DNA of 64,000 bases from Proteobacteria bacterium 005FR1 (GCA_026192395.1 WACF01000001.1:304977-368976), one strand, 5' to 3'; shown: positions 25,045-34,227, counted from the first letter of the stretch. Translations and numbers: made by a program. Notes: generated by a model from the letters alone, not told the origin.

Positions 25045-25454
25045 AGCTCGAAGGTGATCACGAGACTGTCCTCGGTGCCGCTCGCAGAGATATCCATCTC
25101 CAGCTGCCACTCGCCGGGCATATGGAAGCGCAAGCCTTCTATCAGGTATTTACCTTCGCCATCAGCTGCTCTGGCCCGTGGTTGAGTCGGCAGGCCATGG
25201 TCGTGCGCGGGCATCCTCCCGGTCACCTCGATCGAGGCGTCGGCAACGGAATTCCCTGCGACGTCTTGCAGATAAACGGTCCAGTGATGAATTTGGTTAA
25301 GGGCTACGGACTGTAGTGAGCTCTGGATCTGTACACGGAAATGTCCATTGCGCGAAACACTCACGGCCTCTGGTGACAGGGCAAGCGCCTGCACAGGAAT
25401 GAAAAGCAGAGTTGCGATCACCATAACTGAAAGAACCGCTGCGTCAGTTTTCAT
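25041..25454 (-). CDS. FixH/YtkA-like exported protein
   Basis: A 137-residue protein: a signal peptide (MKTDAAVLSVMVIATLLFI..., ending near ALA-LS) followed by a small beta-sandwich with HWTVYLQDVAGNSVADASIEVTGRMPAHDHGLPTQP and FHMPGEWQLEMDI. The MPAHDHGLPT motif is characteristic of the YtkA/FixH-like families, which accompany haem-copper oxidase genes and copper handling. The histidines may bind copper. It overlaps both neighbours by a few bases (start inside the upstream gene end, ATGA with the di-heme gene). Confidence 0.83.
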   Translation of the reverse strand: MKTDAAVLSVMVIATLLFIPVQALALSPEAVSVSRNGHFRVQIQSSLQSVALNQIHHWTVYLQDVAGNSVADASIEVTGRMPAHDHGLPTQPRARAADGEGKYLIEGLRFHMPGEWQLEMDISASGTEDSLVITFEL

Positions 25455-26025
25455 GTGCTGACCTTTTCGACATCCAGTAGCAAAGCTGAACAATCAGCAC
25501 CAGCAGAATAAAGAGCGGGATTTTTTCCAGCCGCAGGTAGTTCACTTCGAAGGGAAACACGGCGGAATAGACCCGCTGTGTACGCGAGTCACTGGCAGTG
25601 ATGATGCCGAGGTATTCGCCGGCATCGCTAAAATCGTGAAGAACTGTGAGAGCGTCGTTTTCTACCCGTGCGGCTTGATAAAACACTGTGACGCTTTCGA
25701 GGTCGTCGATCCTGTCTACGTCCCGTTGCGTGGCGAAGCGGCCGAGGCCGGTGACGTTGCGAATGATGCGAAAGTCGACTGCCATTGCAGACAGGTCGCG
25801 GTGGGTATAGTCCAGCACGAAAACCGCTTCGCCCGACCTGGGCAGATCTTCACAGAACTCCTGGTGCTGGTGCGTTCGTGGAAGATAGATCTTGAAGTGT
25901 GCTGTGAGGTAGCCGACCCGTATACGGCACATGTCGTCGTCGGCCGTCACACTGCCGTGGGTCATCCCAGGGCAGGGCGCCGCCAGCAGCAAGAGTAAAA
26001 CTGTCGACCTGATTACGAACGGCAT
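25444..26025 (-). CDS. Oxidase-operon protein with signal peptide and C-terminal TM helix
   Basis: A 193-residue protein I do not recognise. It has a signal peptide (PFVIRSTVLLLLLAAPCPGM), a periplasmic domain of about 140 residues with few cysteines (C33-type DMCRIRVGYL and FCEDLP), and a C-terminal membrane helix PLFILLVLIVQLCYW with a basic tail. It sits between subunit IV and the FixH-like gene with overlaps, so it is an oxidase-associated assembly or accessory protein by context. ATG 26025 is preferred; a TTG at 26037 is possible. Confidence 0.8.
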   Translation of the reverse strand: MPFVIRSTVLLLLLAAPCPGMTHGSVTADDDMCRIRVGYLTAHFKIYLPRTHQHQEFCEDLPRSGEAVFVLDYTHRDLSAMAVDFRIIRNVTGLGRFATQRDVDRIDDLESVTVFYQAARVENDALTVLHDFSDAGEYLGIITASDSRTQRVYSAVFPFEVNYLRLEKIPLFILLVLIVQLCYWMSKRSAHEN

Positions 26026-26085
26026 GTCGAGGTTCAACTCCCGGGTCGAGGTATGCTTATCGGCCTGTTTTACCGGCTTATTAGG

Positions 26086-26496
26086 TTAGTGATGCTCTCC
26101 CAGGACATCCTTGACGTGAATCCGCTCTGCACTCTCCGGCTGTCCGAGGTAGTCCACTCGGGTACCGAAGGTGTGGTCAGCCTCGGACGCCATGAATGCA
26201 ATAAGAACGAGCAACACGAGTGGCGGCATCAGAATCGCGCTGATCAGCGTCATGCGCTCCCACATGACGTGCATGAAAATCGCGACAATGAATCCGGCTT
26301 TCAGTAGCATGAAAATAATGATCAGACTCCAACGCAAATAGCCTTGAAAGTCGAGGTAGTCCACCATATAGGACATTGCACTGAGAATAAAAAGCAGGGC
26401 CCATACTTTGAGGTAAACGCTGATCGGATGCTGCTGAGCATGGGCCGCCGGTTCACCTAATTCCGCATGGCCGCGCGGATCTTCTGTGACTTCCAT
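26086..26496 (-). CDS. Cytochrome c oxidase subunit IV-type protein
   Basis: A 136-residue inner-membrane protein with three hydrophobic helices: VYLKVWALLFILSAMSYMVDYL, LRWSLIIIFMLLKAGFIVAIFMHVMWE and LISAILMPPLVLLVLIAFMA, read in pieces. The AGFIVAIFMHV motif is that of prokaryotic COX4 (CtaF/CoxD) subunits, which stabilise the core. It is preceded by subunit III with a 9-bp gap. A Glu/His-rich N-terminal stretch (EDPRGHAELGEPAAHAQQH) is cytoplasmic. Confidence 0.9.
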   Translation of the reverse strand: MEVTEDPRGHAELGEPAAHAQQHPISVYLKVWALLFILSAMSYMVDYLDFQGYLRWSLIIIFMLLKAGFIVAIFMHVMWERMTLISAILMPPLVLLVLIAFMASEADHTFGTRVDYLGQPESAERIHVKDVLGEHH

Positions 26497-26505
26497 GCCT
26501 TCCTC

Positions 26506-27177
26506 CTACCAGAGATAGAAAAACGCGAAGATAAAGACCCAGACCAGGTCAACAAAGTGCCAGTAAAGGCCCGTTATCTCGACAATGTCATAGTTGTTTT
26601 TGCGATCGTAGTGGCCCTTGTAAACCTTGGTGGCCACCACCAGCAGATAGATAACCCCGATTGAAACGTGCAGGCCATGAAAGCCGGTCACCATGAAGAA
26701 GATGGAGCCGAACTGAGGGGCGCCGAAGGGATTGGCCCAGGGCCGCACGCCCTCTGATATCAGCTTGGTCCATTCGAAGGCCTGCATACCCACGAAGGTG
26801 GCGCCGAACAGGGCGGTTATCGCCATGAACATGAATATCTTCTTCTTGTCTCGCAAATGAGCGTAGCGCACCGCCAGCGCCATGGTGCCGCTGCTGGTGA
26901 TCAGGATGAAGGTCATTATTGCAATCAGGATCAGCGGAATGCTCTGGCCGAAGAGGGTCAGCGCGAACACCTCGCTGGGATAAGGCCAGGGATCGGTGGT
27001 GGTCATTCGCACATTCATGTAGCCCACCAGGAAGCAGGTGAAGATGAATGTGTCGCTGACCAGGAAGATCCACATCATTGCCTTGCCCCAAGGCACGTGG
27101 AAAGTCTGCTTGTCGTCGCTCCAGTCTCTGACGACGCTTTGGACGGAGCGGGAATCGTCGATGCTCAGATCAGCCAT
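26506..27177 (-). CDS. ctaE: Cytochrome c oxidase subunit III
   Basis: A 223-residue protein with five or more transmembrane helices. It shows the subunit III signature of a conserved Glu and aromatic helix ends: GFHGLHVSIGVIYLLVV and NYDIVEITGLYWHFVDLVWVFIFAFFYLW at the C-terminus. It is shorter than mitochondrial subunit III by the first two helices, as in many caa3 oxidases. It follows a second subunit-III-type gene with a 56-bp gap. Confidence 0.92.
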   Translation of the reverse strand: MADLSIDDSRSVQSVVRDWSDDKQTFHVPWGKAMMWIFLVSDTFIFTCFLVGYMNVRMTTTDPWPYPSEVFALTLFGQSIPLILIAIMTFILITSSGTMALAVRYAHLRDKKKIFMFMAITALFGATFVGMQAFEWTKLISEGVRPWANPFGAPQFGSIFFMVTGFHGLHVSIGVIYLLVVATKVYKGHYDRKNNYDIVEITGLYWHFVDLVWVFIFAFFYLW

Positions 27178-27233
27178 TGTGAATGTCCCTTCTGTAAGGC
27201 GGTCATCTTGTTTCGATCATCTCCTTCGGCTGC

Positions 27234-27851
27234 TCAGGTGTACGAGAGAAGCGCGAACACCACCAGCCAGACCAGCAACAGGAAGTGCCAGTAGGTGCTG
27301 CACAGTTCGATGCTGAGCCGTACCTCGTCCGGGCTGGCTCCAAGCCGGACTTTTACCCCGGTCCTTATCCATACCCACAGGCCGCCAAGGATGTGGAGCG
27401 CGTGCAGGCCGGTGAGCACATAGAAAAAAGAGTTTGCGGGATTGCCATAGACGATGTAGCCATCGGCGCTCATCGCTCGCCATACCAGCAACTGCCCGAC
27501 GACGAAGGCAATGGTCGTCAACGCCCCCAGCAGCAGTCCGGCTCTGACCCGCGCTGCGTTCCGATGCAAATTCATCCGGGTCCATTGCAGAGCGAGACTG
27601 CTCAGAAATAGCATTCCCGTATTTACCCACAGAGCCGGAGACTCCGGCATTGGTCGCCAGTCCTGCAGGTCCATGCGCACAACGTAGGCGACTGAAAACA
27701 GCGCAAACAGAACCGCAACGATGCCCAGAAAAAACCACAGTGCGACCCGCTGCGGAGCGACAGAGGGCGTGCCGGCGTGGGCTGCCACTGCGCTCGCTTC
27801 GTCTGCATGACTGTTCCAAGGGGTTTCGGTGAGTGTTTGCAGCAGACTCAT
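27234..27851 (-). CDS. Second cytochrome c oxidase subunit III-type protein
   Basis: A 205-residue membrane protein with about five helices. Its C-terminus (VLTGLHALHILGGLWVWIR, then ELCSTYWHFLLLVWLVVFALL) parallels the subunit III ending of the downstream gene but is divergent. The ATG overlaps the subunit I stop (ATGA), and an N-terminal extension of 60 codons inside subunit I is not credible. The presence of two subunit-III-like genes is seen in some caa3-type clusters; the role of this copy is unknown. Confidence 0.87.
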   Translation of the reverse strand: MSLLQTLTETPWNSHADEASAVAAHAGTPSVAPQRVALWFFLGIVAVLFALFSVAYVVRMDLQDWRPMPESPALWVNTGMLFLSSLALQWTRMNLHRNAARVRAGLLLGALTTIAFVVGQLLVWRAMSADGYIVYGNPANSFFYVLTGLHALHILGGLWVWIRTGVKVRLGASPDEVRLSIELCSTYWHFLLLVWLVVFALLSYT

Positions 27852-29617
27852 ACCGTGTGCTCCCGATAAGGGCCGGCGCCGGGCTCCATCTCCACGTCCT
27901 CCGGCGGAACATTCTGGGGAACGAAGTCCTGCTTCGCGCCCGGTACGCTGTACTCGTAGGCCCAGCGGTAAACCGTCGGCAACCGCGGTCCCCAGTTGCC
28001 GTGCCCGGGTGGCGTTTCCGGCGTTTGCCATTCCAGTGAGGTGGCGTCCCAGGGATTGCCGCCCGCGGGTTTACCTTTGAAGAGACTCCACAGGATGTTG
28101 ACGATGAATATCAGTTGGACGACACCCACGAAGATCGCCGCGATGGTGATGTTGGCGTTCAGCGCCGTGGCGGAGTCCGGAATGAAATCAGTGTTGCCGA
28201 TCGCGTAGTAGCGCCGCGGCACACCGAGAAAGCCGAGATAGTGCATCGGCAGGTAGATGGCATAGGTGCCGAGGAAGGTAGCCCAGAAGTGGATCTTGCC
28301 AAGGGTGACGTTGAACATCCTGCCGGTAATCTTCGGGAACCAGTGATAGATCGCCGCGAACAACACCATGACCGGGGAAACACCCATCACCATATGGAAG
28401 TGCGCCACCACGAAGTAGGTATCCGAGAGTGGGAGGTCCACGGTGACATTACCGAGGAAAATGCCTGTGAGCCCACCATGAACGAAAGTGAAGATGAAAC
28501 CCATCGCAAACAGCATGGGAACGGTCAGGCGGATGTTGCCCTGCCACAGGGTCAGCACCCAGTTGTAGACCTTGAGTGCGGTGGGCACCGCGATGATCAG
28601 CGTGGTAAAGGCAAAGAAAAATCCAAAATAAGGATTCATGCCGCTCACATACATATGATGTGCCCAAACGATAAAGCTGAGTCCCCCGATGGCGACGATG
28701 GCCCAGACCATCATCCGGTAGCCGAAAATGTTCTTGCGCGCGTGAGTGCTCAGAACGTCGGACACCAGGCCGAAGGCGGGCAGAGCGACGATGTAGACTT
28801 CCGGATGGCCGAAGAACCAGAACAGGTGTTGGAACAACACAGGACTACCGCCGGAATAGTCCAGCGTTTCTCCAATCGATACGACCGCAGGCATGAAAAA
28901 GCTCGTGCCCAGCAGTTTGTCGAAGGCCATCATTACCGCGCTTACAAACAGCGCGGGAAAAGCAAACAAGCCAAGCACCGTGGCTACAAAAATCCCCCAT
29001 ACGGATAGCGGCATGCGCATCAGCGTCATGCCACGGGTTCGCGCCTGCAAAATGGTGGTTACGTAGTTGAGACCACCCATCGTGAACGCAATGATGAATA
29101 CGGCGAGCGACACCAGCATCAGCACGATGCCCATGTCCGCGCCCGGCGTTCCCCGCAAAATCGCCTGGGGTGGATACAGGGTCCAACCTGCACCGGTCGG
29201 TCCGCCGCCGACAAAGAAACTGGCCAACAGGATCAGCACCGAGAGCAGGTAAAACCAGTAGCTGAGCATGTTGAGGAAGGGAAATACCATGTCCCTGGCG
29301 CCGATTTGCAGCGGGATCAGGTAGTTACCAAAGCCGCCCAGGAAGAGGGCGGTCAGCAGGTAGATCACCATGATCATTCCATGCATAGTGACGTACTGGT
29401 AGTAGTCGCTCGGATCGATAAACGAGAAAGTGTCGGGAAAACCCAGTTGTAGTCGCATCAGACCCGACAGCACCAGAGCGATGAGACCGACGGAAATCGC
29501 CGTTGCCCCGTACTGAATGGCAATGACCTTGTGATCCTGGCTCCAGATGTACTTCGTCACGAAGCTGTGGGGATGGTGCATCTCCGCCGGTTGATCGGCG
29601 ATAGCAATGTGCGTCAT
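27848..29617 (-). CDS. ctaD: Cytochrome c oxidase subunit I
   Basis: A 589-residue catalytic subunit with 12 or more helices. Ligands seen: H79 in TMHGMIMV (haem a), H271-x3-Y275 in GHPEVY (CuB and the cross-linked Tyr), HH at 320-321 (CuB), and HFH in VVAHFHMVMG (haem a3 and a). The E273 in HPEVY marks an A1-type proton channel. A C-terminal tail of about 60 residues is hydrophilic and Pro-rich. The start overlaps the subunit II stop (ATGA). It reduces O2 to water and pumps protons in the inner membrane. Confidence 0.97.
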   Translation of the reverse strand: MTHIAIADQPAEMHHPHSFVTKYIWSQDHKVIAIQYGATAISVGLIALVLSGLMRLQLGFPDTFSFIDPSDYYQYVTMHGMIMVIYLLTALFLGGFGNYLIPLQIGARDMVFPFLNMLSYWFYLLSVLILLASFFVGGGPTGAGWTLYPPQAILRGTPGADMGIVLMLVSLAVFIIAFTMGGLNYVTTILQARTRGMTLMRMPLSVWGIFVATVLGLFAFPALFVSAVMMAFDKLLGTSFFMPAVVSIGETLDYSGGSPVLFQHLFWFFGHPEVYIVALPAFGLVSDVLSTHARKNIFGYRMMVWAIVAIGGLSFIVWAHHMYVSGMNPYFGFFFAFTTLIIAVPTALKVYNWVLTLWQGNIRLTVPMLFAMGFIFTFVHGGLTGIFLGNVTVDLPLSDTYFVVAHFHMVMGVSPVMVLFAAIYHWFPKITGRMFNVTLGKIHFWATFLGTYAIYLPMHYLGFLGVPRRYYAIGNTDFIPDSATALNANITIAAIFVGVVQLIFIVNILWSLFKGKPAGGNPWDATSLEWQTPETPPGHGNWGPRLPTVYRWAYEYSVPGAKQDFVPQNVPPEDVEMEPGAGPYREHTV

Positions 29618-31020
29618 TGGGCGCCTCCAGTCGTCACAGATGCCTGTTCATCCGGAGCCGCCTCCGGGAGGGTGTTAATGTAGGCAACAACGTCGTTGAT
29701 CGCATCGGCCTCCTTCAGCGCCGACACCATCGAACGCATCTGGAATCCGAACTCGTCCCCGAGATGGTTGCCGCGAATCCCGGCCCGGTAGTTTTCCAGC
29801 TGGCGAACGAGATACCAGTCGCTCATTCCTACCAAAACTGGCGCATTGACTGACCAGACTCCGTGGCCACCCGGCGCGTGGCAGATACCGCATGTGGGCT
29901 CATAGATGGCCTTGCCTTTGGCGATATCGCCGGAGACGGTGGTCTCTGCCTTGGTTTTCGGCAAGGTTTCGATGTAGGCAATCACATCGTTGATGGCCTG
30001 ATCGTTTGTGAGTGTCGCAGCCATGGGCGCCATCTGCCGACCGTAGACGTCGTCTTCATGAACACCGCGGATGCCGTCTCGGTAATAGGCCAACTGCCGT
30101 TTGATGTACCAGCCTGCCTGACCCGCGAGCCTGGGGGCATTCAAGGCCTGGTTGCCCTCTCCCTGACTGCCGTGACAGCTGGCGCAGATCGCAAAATGAG
30201 CCTGACCGGCCAGCGGATCGCCGCCGATTGCGCTTTGTGTGTCCGCGAAGGTCGGCTGCGCCGTCAGCCAGTTCTGGTAATCGTCTTCGCCAGCCACCAC
30301 TACCCGGCCGCGCATGATGTGATGGCCGATCCCGCAGAGCTCTTCGCAGAGAATGTCGTAGCTGCCGGTGGAGGTGGGTGTGAACCAGAGGTAACTTACT
30401 GAACCCGGAACCATGTCCATCTTCACTCTGAACTGGGCCACCGAGTAATCGTGCAGCACGTCTTTCGAACGAAGCAGCAATTTCACCGGTTTGTCCACGG
30501 GCAGGTGCATCTCCTGGCTGGTAACGAGAACGTCATCCTGCCCGTTGGGATCGTCCGGATTGATTCCGAAGGGATTGTCGGGGCTGATGTAAACCGCATC
30601 CGCTGCGCCGAGGAGTCCGTCCTCGCCTGGATAGCGATAGCTCCACTGCCACTGCTGGCCGACCACCTCCACCTGATGGGCTTCCTCTGGGACACTCACG
30701 AATTCCGCCCAGACGAACAGGCCGGGTGCGAGCATGGCCACAATGCCCACTGTAGTGAAACCCGTAAGCCAGAGCTCCAGCTTCTTGTTTTCGGGCTCGT
30801 AGCGGGACCGACGGTTTTTGTTGAAGCGATATCGAAATACCGCATAAGCCATGAACAGGTTGACGGCGATAAAGACAAATCCGGTTACCCACAGGGTGAT
30901 GTTGATTGTGTCGTCGATAGCCGACCAGTTGGAAGCGATCGGCGTAAGCCACCAGGGACTCAGCCAATGCAACAATAGTGAAGCAGCGACGAGAAGAACG
31001 ATTGCAACAATGAATGCCAT
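29614..31020 (-). CDS. ctaC: Cytochrome c oxidase subunit II fused to two cytochrome c domains
   Basis: A 468-residue protein. Two N-terminal helices (residues 1-20 and 40-65) and a third at 84-105 anchor it. The CuA cupredoxin domain (115-245) has H190, C225, C229 and H233 (CEELCGIGHH). Two haem c sites follow: CASCH (279-283) and CGICH (377-381), each with a full class I domain ending in a YIETLP or YINTLP helix. Two fused cytochromes, rather than one, is a minority arrangement among caa3 oxidases. It is the first gene of the operon. Confidence 0.95.
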   Translation of the reverse strand: MAFIVAIVLLVAASLLLHWLSPWWLTPIASNWSAIDDTINITLWVTGFVFIAVNLFMAYAVFRYRFNKNRRSRYEPENKKLELWLTGFTTVGIVAMLAPGLFVWAEFVSVPEEAHQVEVVGQQWQWSYRYPGEDGLLGAADAVYISPDNPFGINPDDPNGQDDVLVTSQEMHLPVDKPVKLLLRSKDVLHDYSVAQFRVKMDMVPGSVSYLWFTPTSTGSYDILCEELCGIGHHIMRGRVVVAGEDDYQNWLTAQPTFADTQSAIGGDPLAGQAHFAICASCHGSQGEGNQALNAPRLAGQAGWYIKRQLAYYRDGIRGVHEDDVYGRQMAPMAATLTNDQAINDVIAYIETLPKTKAETTVSGDIAKGKAIYEPTCGICHAPGGHGVWSVNAPVLVGMSDWYLVRQLENYRAGIRGNHLGDEFGFQMRSMVSALKEADAINDVVAYINTLPEAAPDEQASVTTGGAQ

Positions 31021-31245
31021 GTCAGTCTTGTCCTTATTCGCTTGAACATTGGCAGCCGGAACCGGGGTTGCCGTGGCTTACCTTTGTCGGTACCTCCATC
31101 GATGCCGAACAGATCCTCACACCGCGACATCTGGGCGATGTGGCGAACCGAAGTTTTTTGAGGTTGCGCAGTTGCCTGCGCAGCAAAGCAAGCGTGCTGC
31201 TTCAGCCTGGAACTCAGCGGCTGCCCGACGGAGCGGCCGAAAACA

Positions 31246-31794
31246 TCACTTGGCTTTCAGTGGTTGCCTGGCCGGAACGGCAAAAGGGTTGAAAAACTGC
31301 GGGTCCACGGCGACCAGTCTGGCTTCCGGGTGCAGCCTGTTCATCGTATTCGCCACGTCCTTTTCTTTGTTTTTTGGGGCGTAGATAAGAATGAGGTGCT
31401 TACCGGCTTCGATATCGTCGTGGAACCGCGCGATCTTCTTGTTTTCCTCGCCAATGCCGAGAAGTCCTCCCTGCCATGCACCGAAACAGGTGAGCAGAAA
31501 TACGACAGCAGCGAAAGCAAGAAAAGGCATTTCGATGCCAAAAGGATTGACTACCGACAATATGCCTGCCGCAATGAGTCCCGCTCCAAGACCGCAGGCA
31601 GCTCCGAAGAGGCCGCGCCGGAGCACATCCAATGTTTCGAAATAGTTGCTGGAGTGAAGCTGTTTTTGACAGAGGCCAGCCTCGTCTTTGCAGATGATAT
31701 GTATGTACCAGTCGCTAACACCCGAGTTGTGCAGGTCTTCCGAGATCTTCTCGGTGCTGGCCATATTCGGTGACAGATAGTAATAGCATTTCAT
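31246..31794 (-). CDS. Unknown protein with glycine-rich two-helix membrane hairpin
   Basis: A 182-residue protein. The N-terminal 60 residues are soluble (MKCYYYLSPNMASTEKISEDL, then SDWYIHIICKDEAG); residues 73-117 form two Gly/Ala-rich transmembrane segments (GAACGLGAGLIAAGILSVV, FLAFAAVVFLLTCFGAWQGGLLG), and the C-terminus is soluble, ending PARQPLKAK. Similar small proteins are annotated as general-stress or magnesium-transporter-like, without proof. GAGGAG precedes the ATG. An AT-rich stretch (about 31905-31945) lies upstream; otherwise 31795-32148 holds no gene I can support. Confidence 0.8.
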   Translation of the reverse strand: MKCYYYLSPNMASTEKISEDLHNSGVSDWYIHIICKDEAGLCQKQLHSSNYFETLDVLRRGLFGAACGLGAGLIAAGILSVVNPFGIEMPFLAFAAVVFLLTCFGAWQGGLLGIGEENKKIARFHDDIEAGKHLILIYAPKNKEKDVANTMNRLHPEARLVAVDPQFFNPFAVPARQPLKAK

Positions 31795-32148
31795 CTCGTT
31801 CTCCTCACCGTTCAAGGAAAAGGCAAACCAGATCTCTGTACCCTTCGAACTTCCTGACCGCAACGCAGGCCGGCTAAAAGGCAACAGCCAGAGATGCTGT
31901 TCCGTTTTTTTATATTTATAAACCGGTGTCTGTCTTGATATATTCCATCGCGAAAGCAATTTCCGAGATCGCTTCGATCAAGGATGGTCGAAAGCTAGCA
32001 CGTTTTTTTGTGCATGCGAATAGTGAAGATGAAAAAGCGGCACAGAAAAACCGGCTTTATGTTTATTTCGTTTAAACGACATCCGCGTAAATGGCCGGAC
32101 GTGCTAATAAACGGTCGAAAACCGGGGTCGCCTGAAAAGAAGGCTGCC

Positions 32149-32367
32149 TTACTTTCCTGGCTTCAAACGTCGCATACCGGAACGAAAAGAAATCCTGGCG
32201 AGGATCAGCATCGCCACGGCGATTACCAGAGTGCCGATAAAAGACTCAACTGCCACCAGGGTGCTTTGAACAGTGATCGCCTGAATCGCGGAATAAAACG
32301 TAGCGACAGCGGACAGCAGAAGAGTCGGAGCAAGAATCAACAGAAGATAGCCGACGATTCTTGTCAT
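32149..32367 (-). CDS. Small two-helix membrane protein
   Basis: A 72-residue peptide with two hydrophobic helices (YLLLILAPTLLLSAVATFYSA and FIGTLVIAVAMLILARI) and a basic tail RSGMRRLKPGK. GGGGAA before the ATG is a usable ribosome site. No family recognised. It is divergent from SURF1 with 135 bp between. It may be real since the hydrophobic pattern is non-random and it fills an otherwise empty gap. Confidence 0.55.
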   Translation of the reverse strand: MTRIVGYLLLILAPTLLLSAVATFYSAIQAITVQSTLVAVESFIGTLVIAVAMLILARISFRSGMRRLKPGK

Positions 32368-32502
32368 ATCTTTTTCCCCGGTGCTGGAGGTAGTGGTCGT
32401 TGATGAGTTCGGAGGCGGATTCGATTATAGACAGGAGTACGATCATGCAACAATCCACGCTTGGAAATGCTTCGGATACCAAACTGTTCGGGTGGGACTG
32501 AT

Positions 32503-33306
32503 ATGTCAGGCAAGACATTGAGGCTTGGACCACTGACGATTCGCTTCAACTGGGTAGTCGCCGCGATTGTCATTGCGTCGATGGCGGGTTTGCTTCGCCT
32601 GGGTGTCTGGCAGCTCGAGCGCGCTCAGGAGAAGATTGAATTCCACGCTGATCTCATCGAGATGGGCAAGCAGGCGCCCGATCCAATCGAACATATCCCC
32701 CTGGCCGGCCGTGAATACGACGCAATTCAGTTGCAGAATCGCCAGGTTGTTTTGCAAGGCCGGTATCTCAACGGGCAGTCTATCTTTTTGATTTACCAGA
32801 CGCATCGGGAGCAGTTGGGCTTCGAGGTGATCACGCCTTTGAAATTGACGGACAGGGACGAGATTGTGCTAGTGAGTCGTGGCTGGACCGGAGCGGGCAG
32901 TTATGAAGCACTCCGGGACAATCTGCCGATGATTGATGGCGAGCAACAGGTGCTTGCTCAGATTTACGTTCCTGGCGCGTCGGAAGCGGAACGAAGCAGC
33001 GGCACAGATGTGCTTCAGACCGGATCAGTCAAATGGCCGCTGCTGGTCCGCCATCTGAACACCAGGGACTTGCAAGCGCTGTTTGCCAGTCCCGTGTTTC
33101 CCTACGTGGTGCGCCTGAACGAAGGACAGGCGGGAGTTCTGGTGCGTCACTGGCCGGCTGTAACAGTGGACACCGGGCGCAACTTTTCCTATGCCTTGCA
33201 GTGGTTTGCGATGGCTATTGCTTTGGGGACAGTTGCCCTGTTGCTTAGCAGCAATCTGTTGCAGTTGCTGGGGCTGAAGACATCACGGTTGCCTGCCCGG
33301 GGGTAA
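32503..33306 (+). CDS. SURF1 family cytochrome oxidase biogenesis protein
   Basis: A 267-residue protein with N-terminal (about 17-37) and C-terminal (about 228-250) transmembrane helices and a periplasmic domain between, the SURF1 layout. Seen: LGVWQLERAQEKIE just after the first helix, VVLQGRYL, GFEVITPLKL, VLVSRGWTG and a late NFSYALQWFAMAIAL, all conserved in the family. SURF1 helps insert haem a into subunit I. It faces away from the small membrane protein and lies about 1.5 kb from the operon, so it probably serves this oxidase. Confidence 0.93.
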   Translation: MSGKTLRLGPLTIRFNWVVAAIVIASMAGLLRLGVWQLERAQEKIEFHADLIEMGKQAPDPIEHIPLAGREYDAIQLQNRQVVLQGRYLNGQSIFLIYQTHREQLGFEVITPLKLTDRDEIVLVSRGWTGAGSYEALRDNLPMIDGEQQVLAQIYVPGASEAERSSGTDVLQTGSVKWPLLVRHLNTRDLQALFASPVFPYVVRLNEGQAGVLVRHWPAVTVDTGRNFSYALQWFAMAIALGTVALLLSSNLLQLLGLKTSRLPARG

Positions 33307-33319
33307 CCGAACCCCCGGG
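33296..33319 (+). terminator. Hairpin overlapping the SURF1 stop
   Basis: A 9-bp perfect stem CCCGGGGGT / ACCCCCGGG (33296-33304, 33311-33319) with a 6-nt loop. It includes the TAA stop. Only TTCCC follows, so it is a weak or Rho-assisted terminator. From here to 33792 I see no gene that can be supported. Confidence 0.55.
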
Positions 33320-33792
33320 TTCCCAGTGCCCTGAGCGCTTGAATCGCTTATCGCTGGTCGCCGATCACGGCTTGCGAGCTCTAGCGATTAGTTGCGGATT
33401 CTCCCTCAAAAGCGGCGCGATACGACCGGAGCCGATCAGCCTGAAGTTCTGGGGTGGTTCGGGCGTCATGTTCCTGCCGTCCTGCACACGAGTAGTCCGC
33501 GCGGATAGCCGGGCAGCGCGGTAGCAGCGACCGCGCGTCCATCGCTTTCCGAAGCGCCGTCCACCTGGGCTTGCAAGTTGCGGCCGATCCGGAATCGGCT
33601 CAGCGCAGGGTAATCGTCCCAGGCCGTAAATCACCTGGCCGGCGGAGTAGAAAGTCATTACTCCGGTATGTGGCGCAGAGTCTGTTGCGAGAGTGCGACG
33701 GTTTTGTGATCCTGCCGTGATCATCGATCGCGATTGCGCTACAACGGAGCTGGTGATTAAATCCCGGTGAAAACCACCCGAAGGAAAGGAAA

Positions 33793-34143
33793 ATGAAGCA
33801 GCAACAAGCGGAAGAGTTCGCGGAGGACTGGATCGCGGCCTGGAATGCTCGTGACCTGGAGCGGATCCTCGCCCATTATGAAGATGATTTCGAAATGAAC
33901 TCGCCGGTTATCGTGAGTTTCGGCGAGCCGTCGGGAATGCTGAAAGGCAAGGAGGCAGTCGGACGCTACTGGTCAGCCGCCCTGGCGAAGTATCCGGAGC
34001 TCCATTTCGAGTTGCGGCATGTGCTGACGGGAGTCAGTAGCGTGGCTTTGATATACGATGGAGTACGCGGTCTATCCAACGAAGTCTTTCACTTCGCCAA
34101 ATCAGGTAAGGTCGCCCGGGCCTTCGCTCATTACCTGCTTTGA
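33793..34143 (+). CDS. SnoaL-like/NTF2-fold protein
   Basis: A 116-residue single-domain protein. It shows FAEDWIAAWNARDLERILAHYEDDFEMNSP (helix pair and first strand), GKEAVGRYWSAAL and a final strand HFAKSGKVARAFAHYLL. This is the SnoaL-like/ketosteroid-isomerase-like fold. Such proteins are isomerases, hydrolases or binding proteins; no catalytic assignment is possible. GAAAGGAAA lies before the ATG. It stands alone. Confidence 0.85.
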   Translation: MKQQQAEEFAEDWIAAWNARDLERILAHYEDDFEMNSPVIVSFGEPSGMLKGKEAVGRYWSAALAKYPELHFELRHVLTGVSSVALIYDGVRGLSNEVFHFAKSGKVARAFAHYLL

Positions 34144-34227
34144 GCGGCGAGCATTACCCGGCCGCTGCCGCGGAAGCCGGCCGGCAGAAACAGCTGCAGT
34201 CGAAGCTCGTTTCGAGGGCGTAGGTGG

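Noticed and set aside
28115-29008. A 297-codon open frame on the plus strand
   Set aside because: It lies entirely antisense to the cytochrome oxidase subunit I gene, whose haem and copper ligands are complete. The product is Asp/His/Arg-rich and low complexity.
33365-33724. A 119-codon minus-strand frame in the gap after SURF1
   Set aside because: Arg/Pro-rich composition, no recognised motif, no ribosome site, and stop-poor by GC bias. I treat the gap as non-coding.
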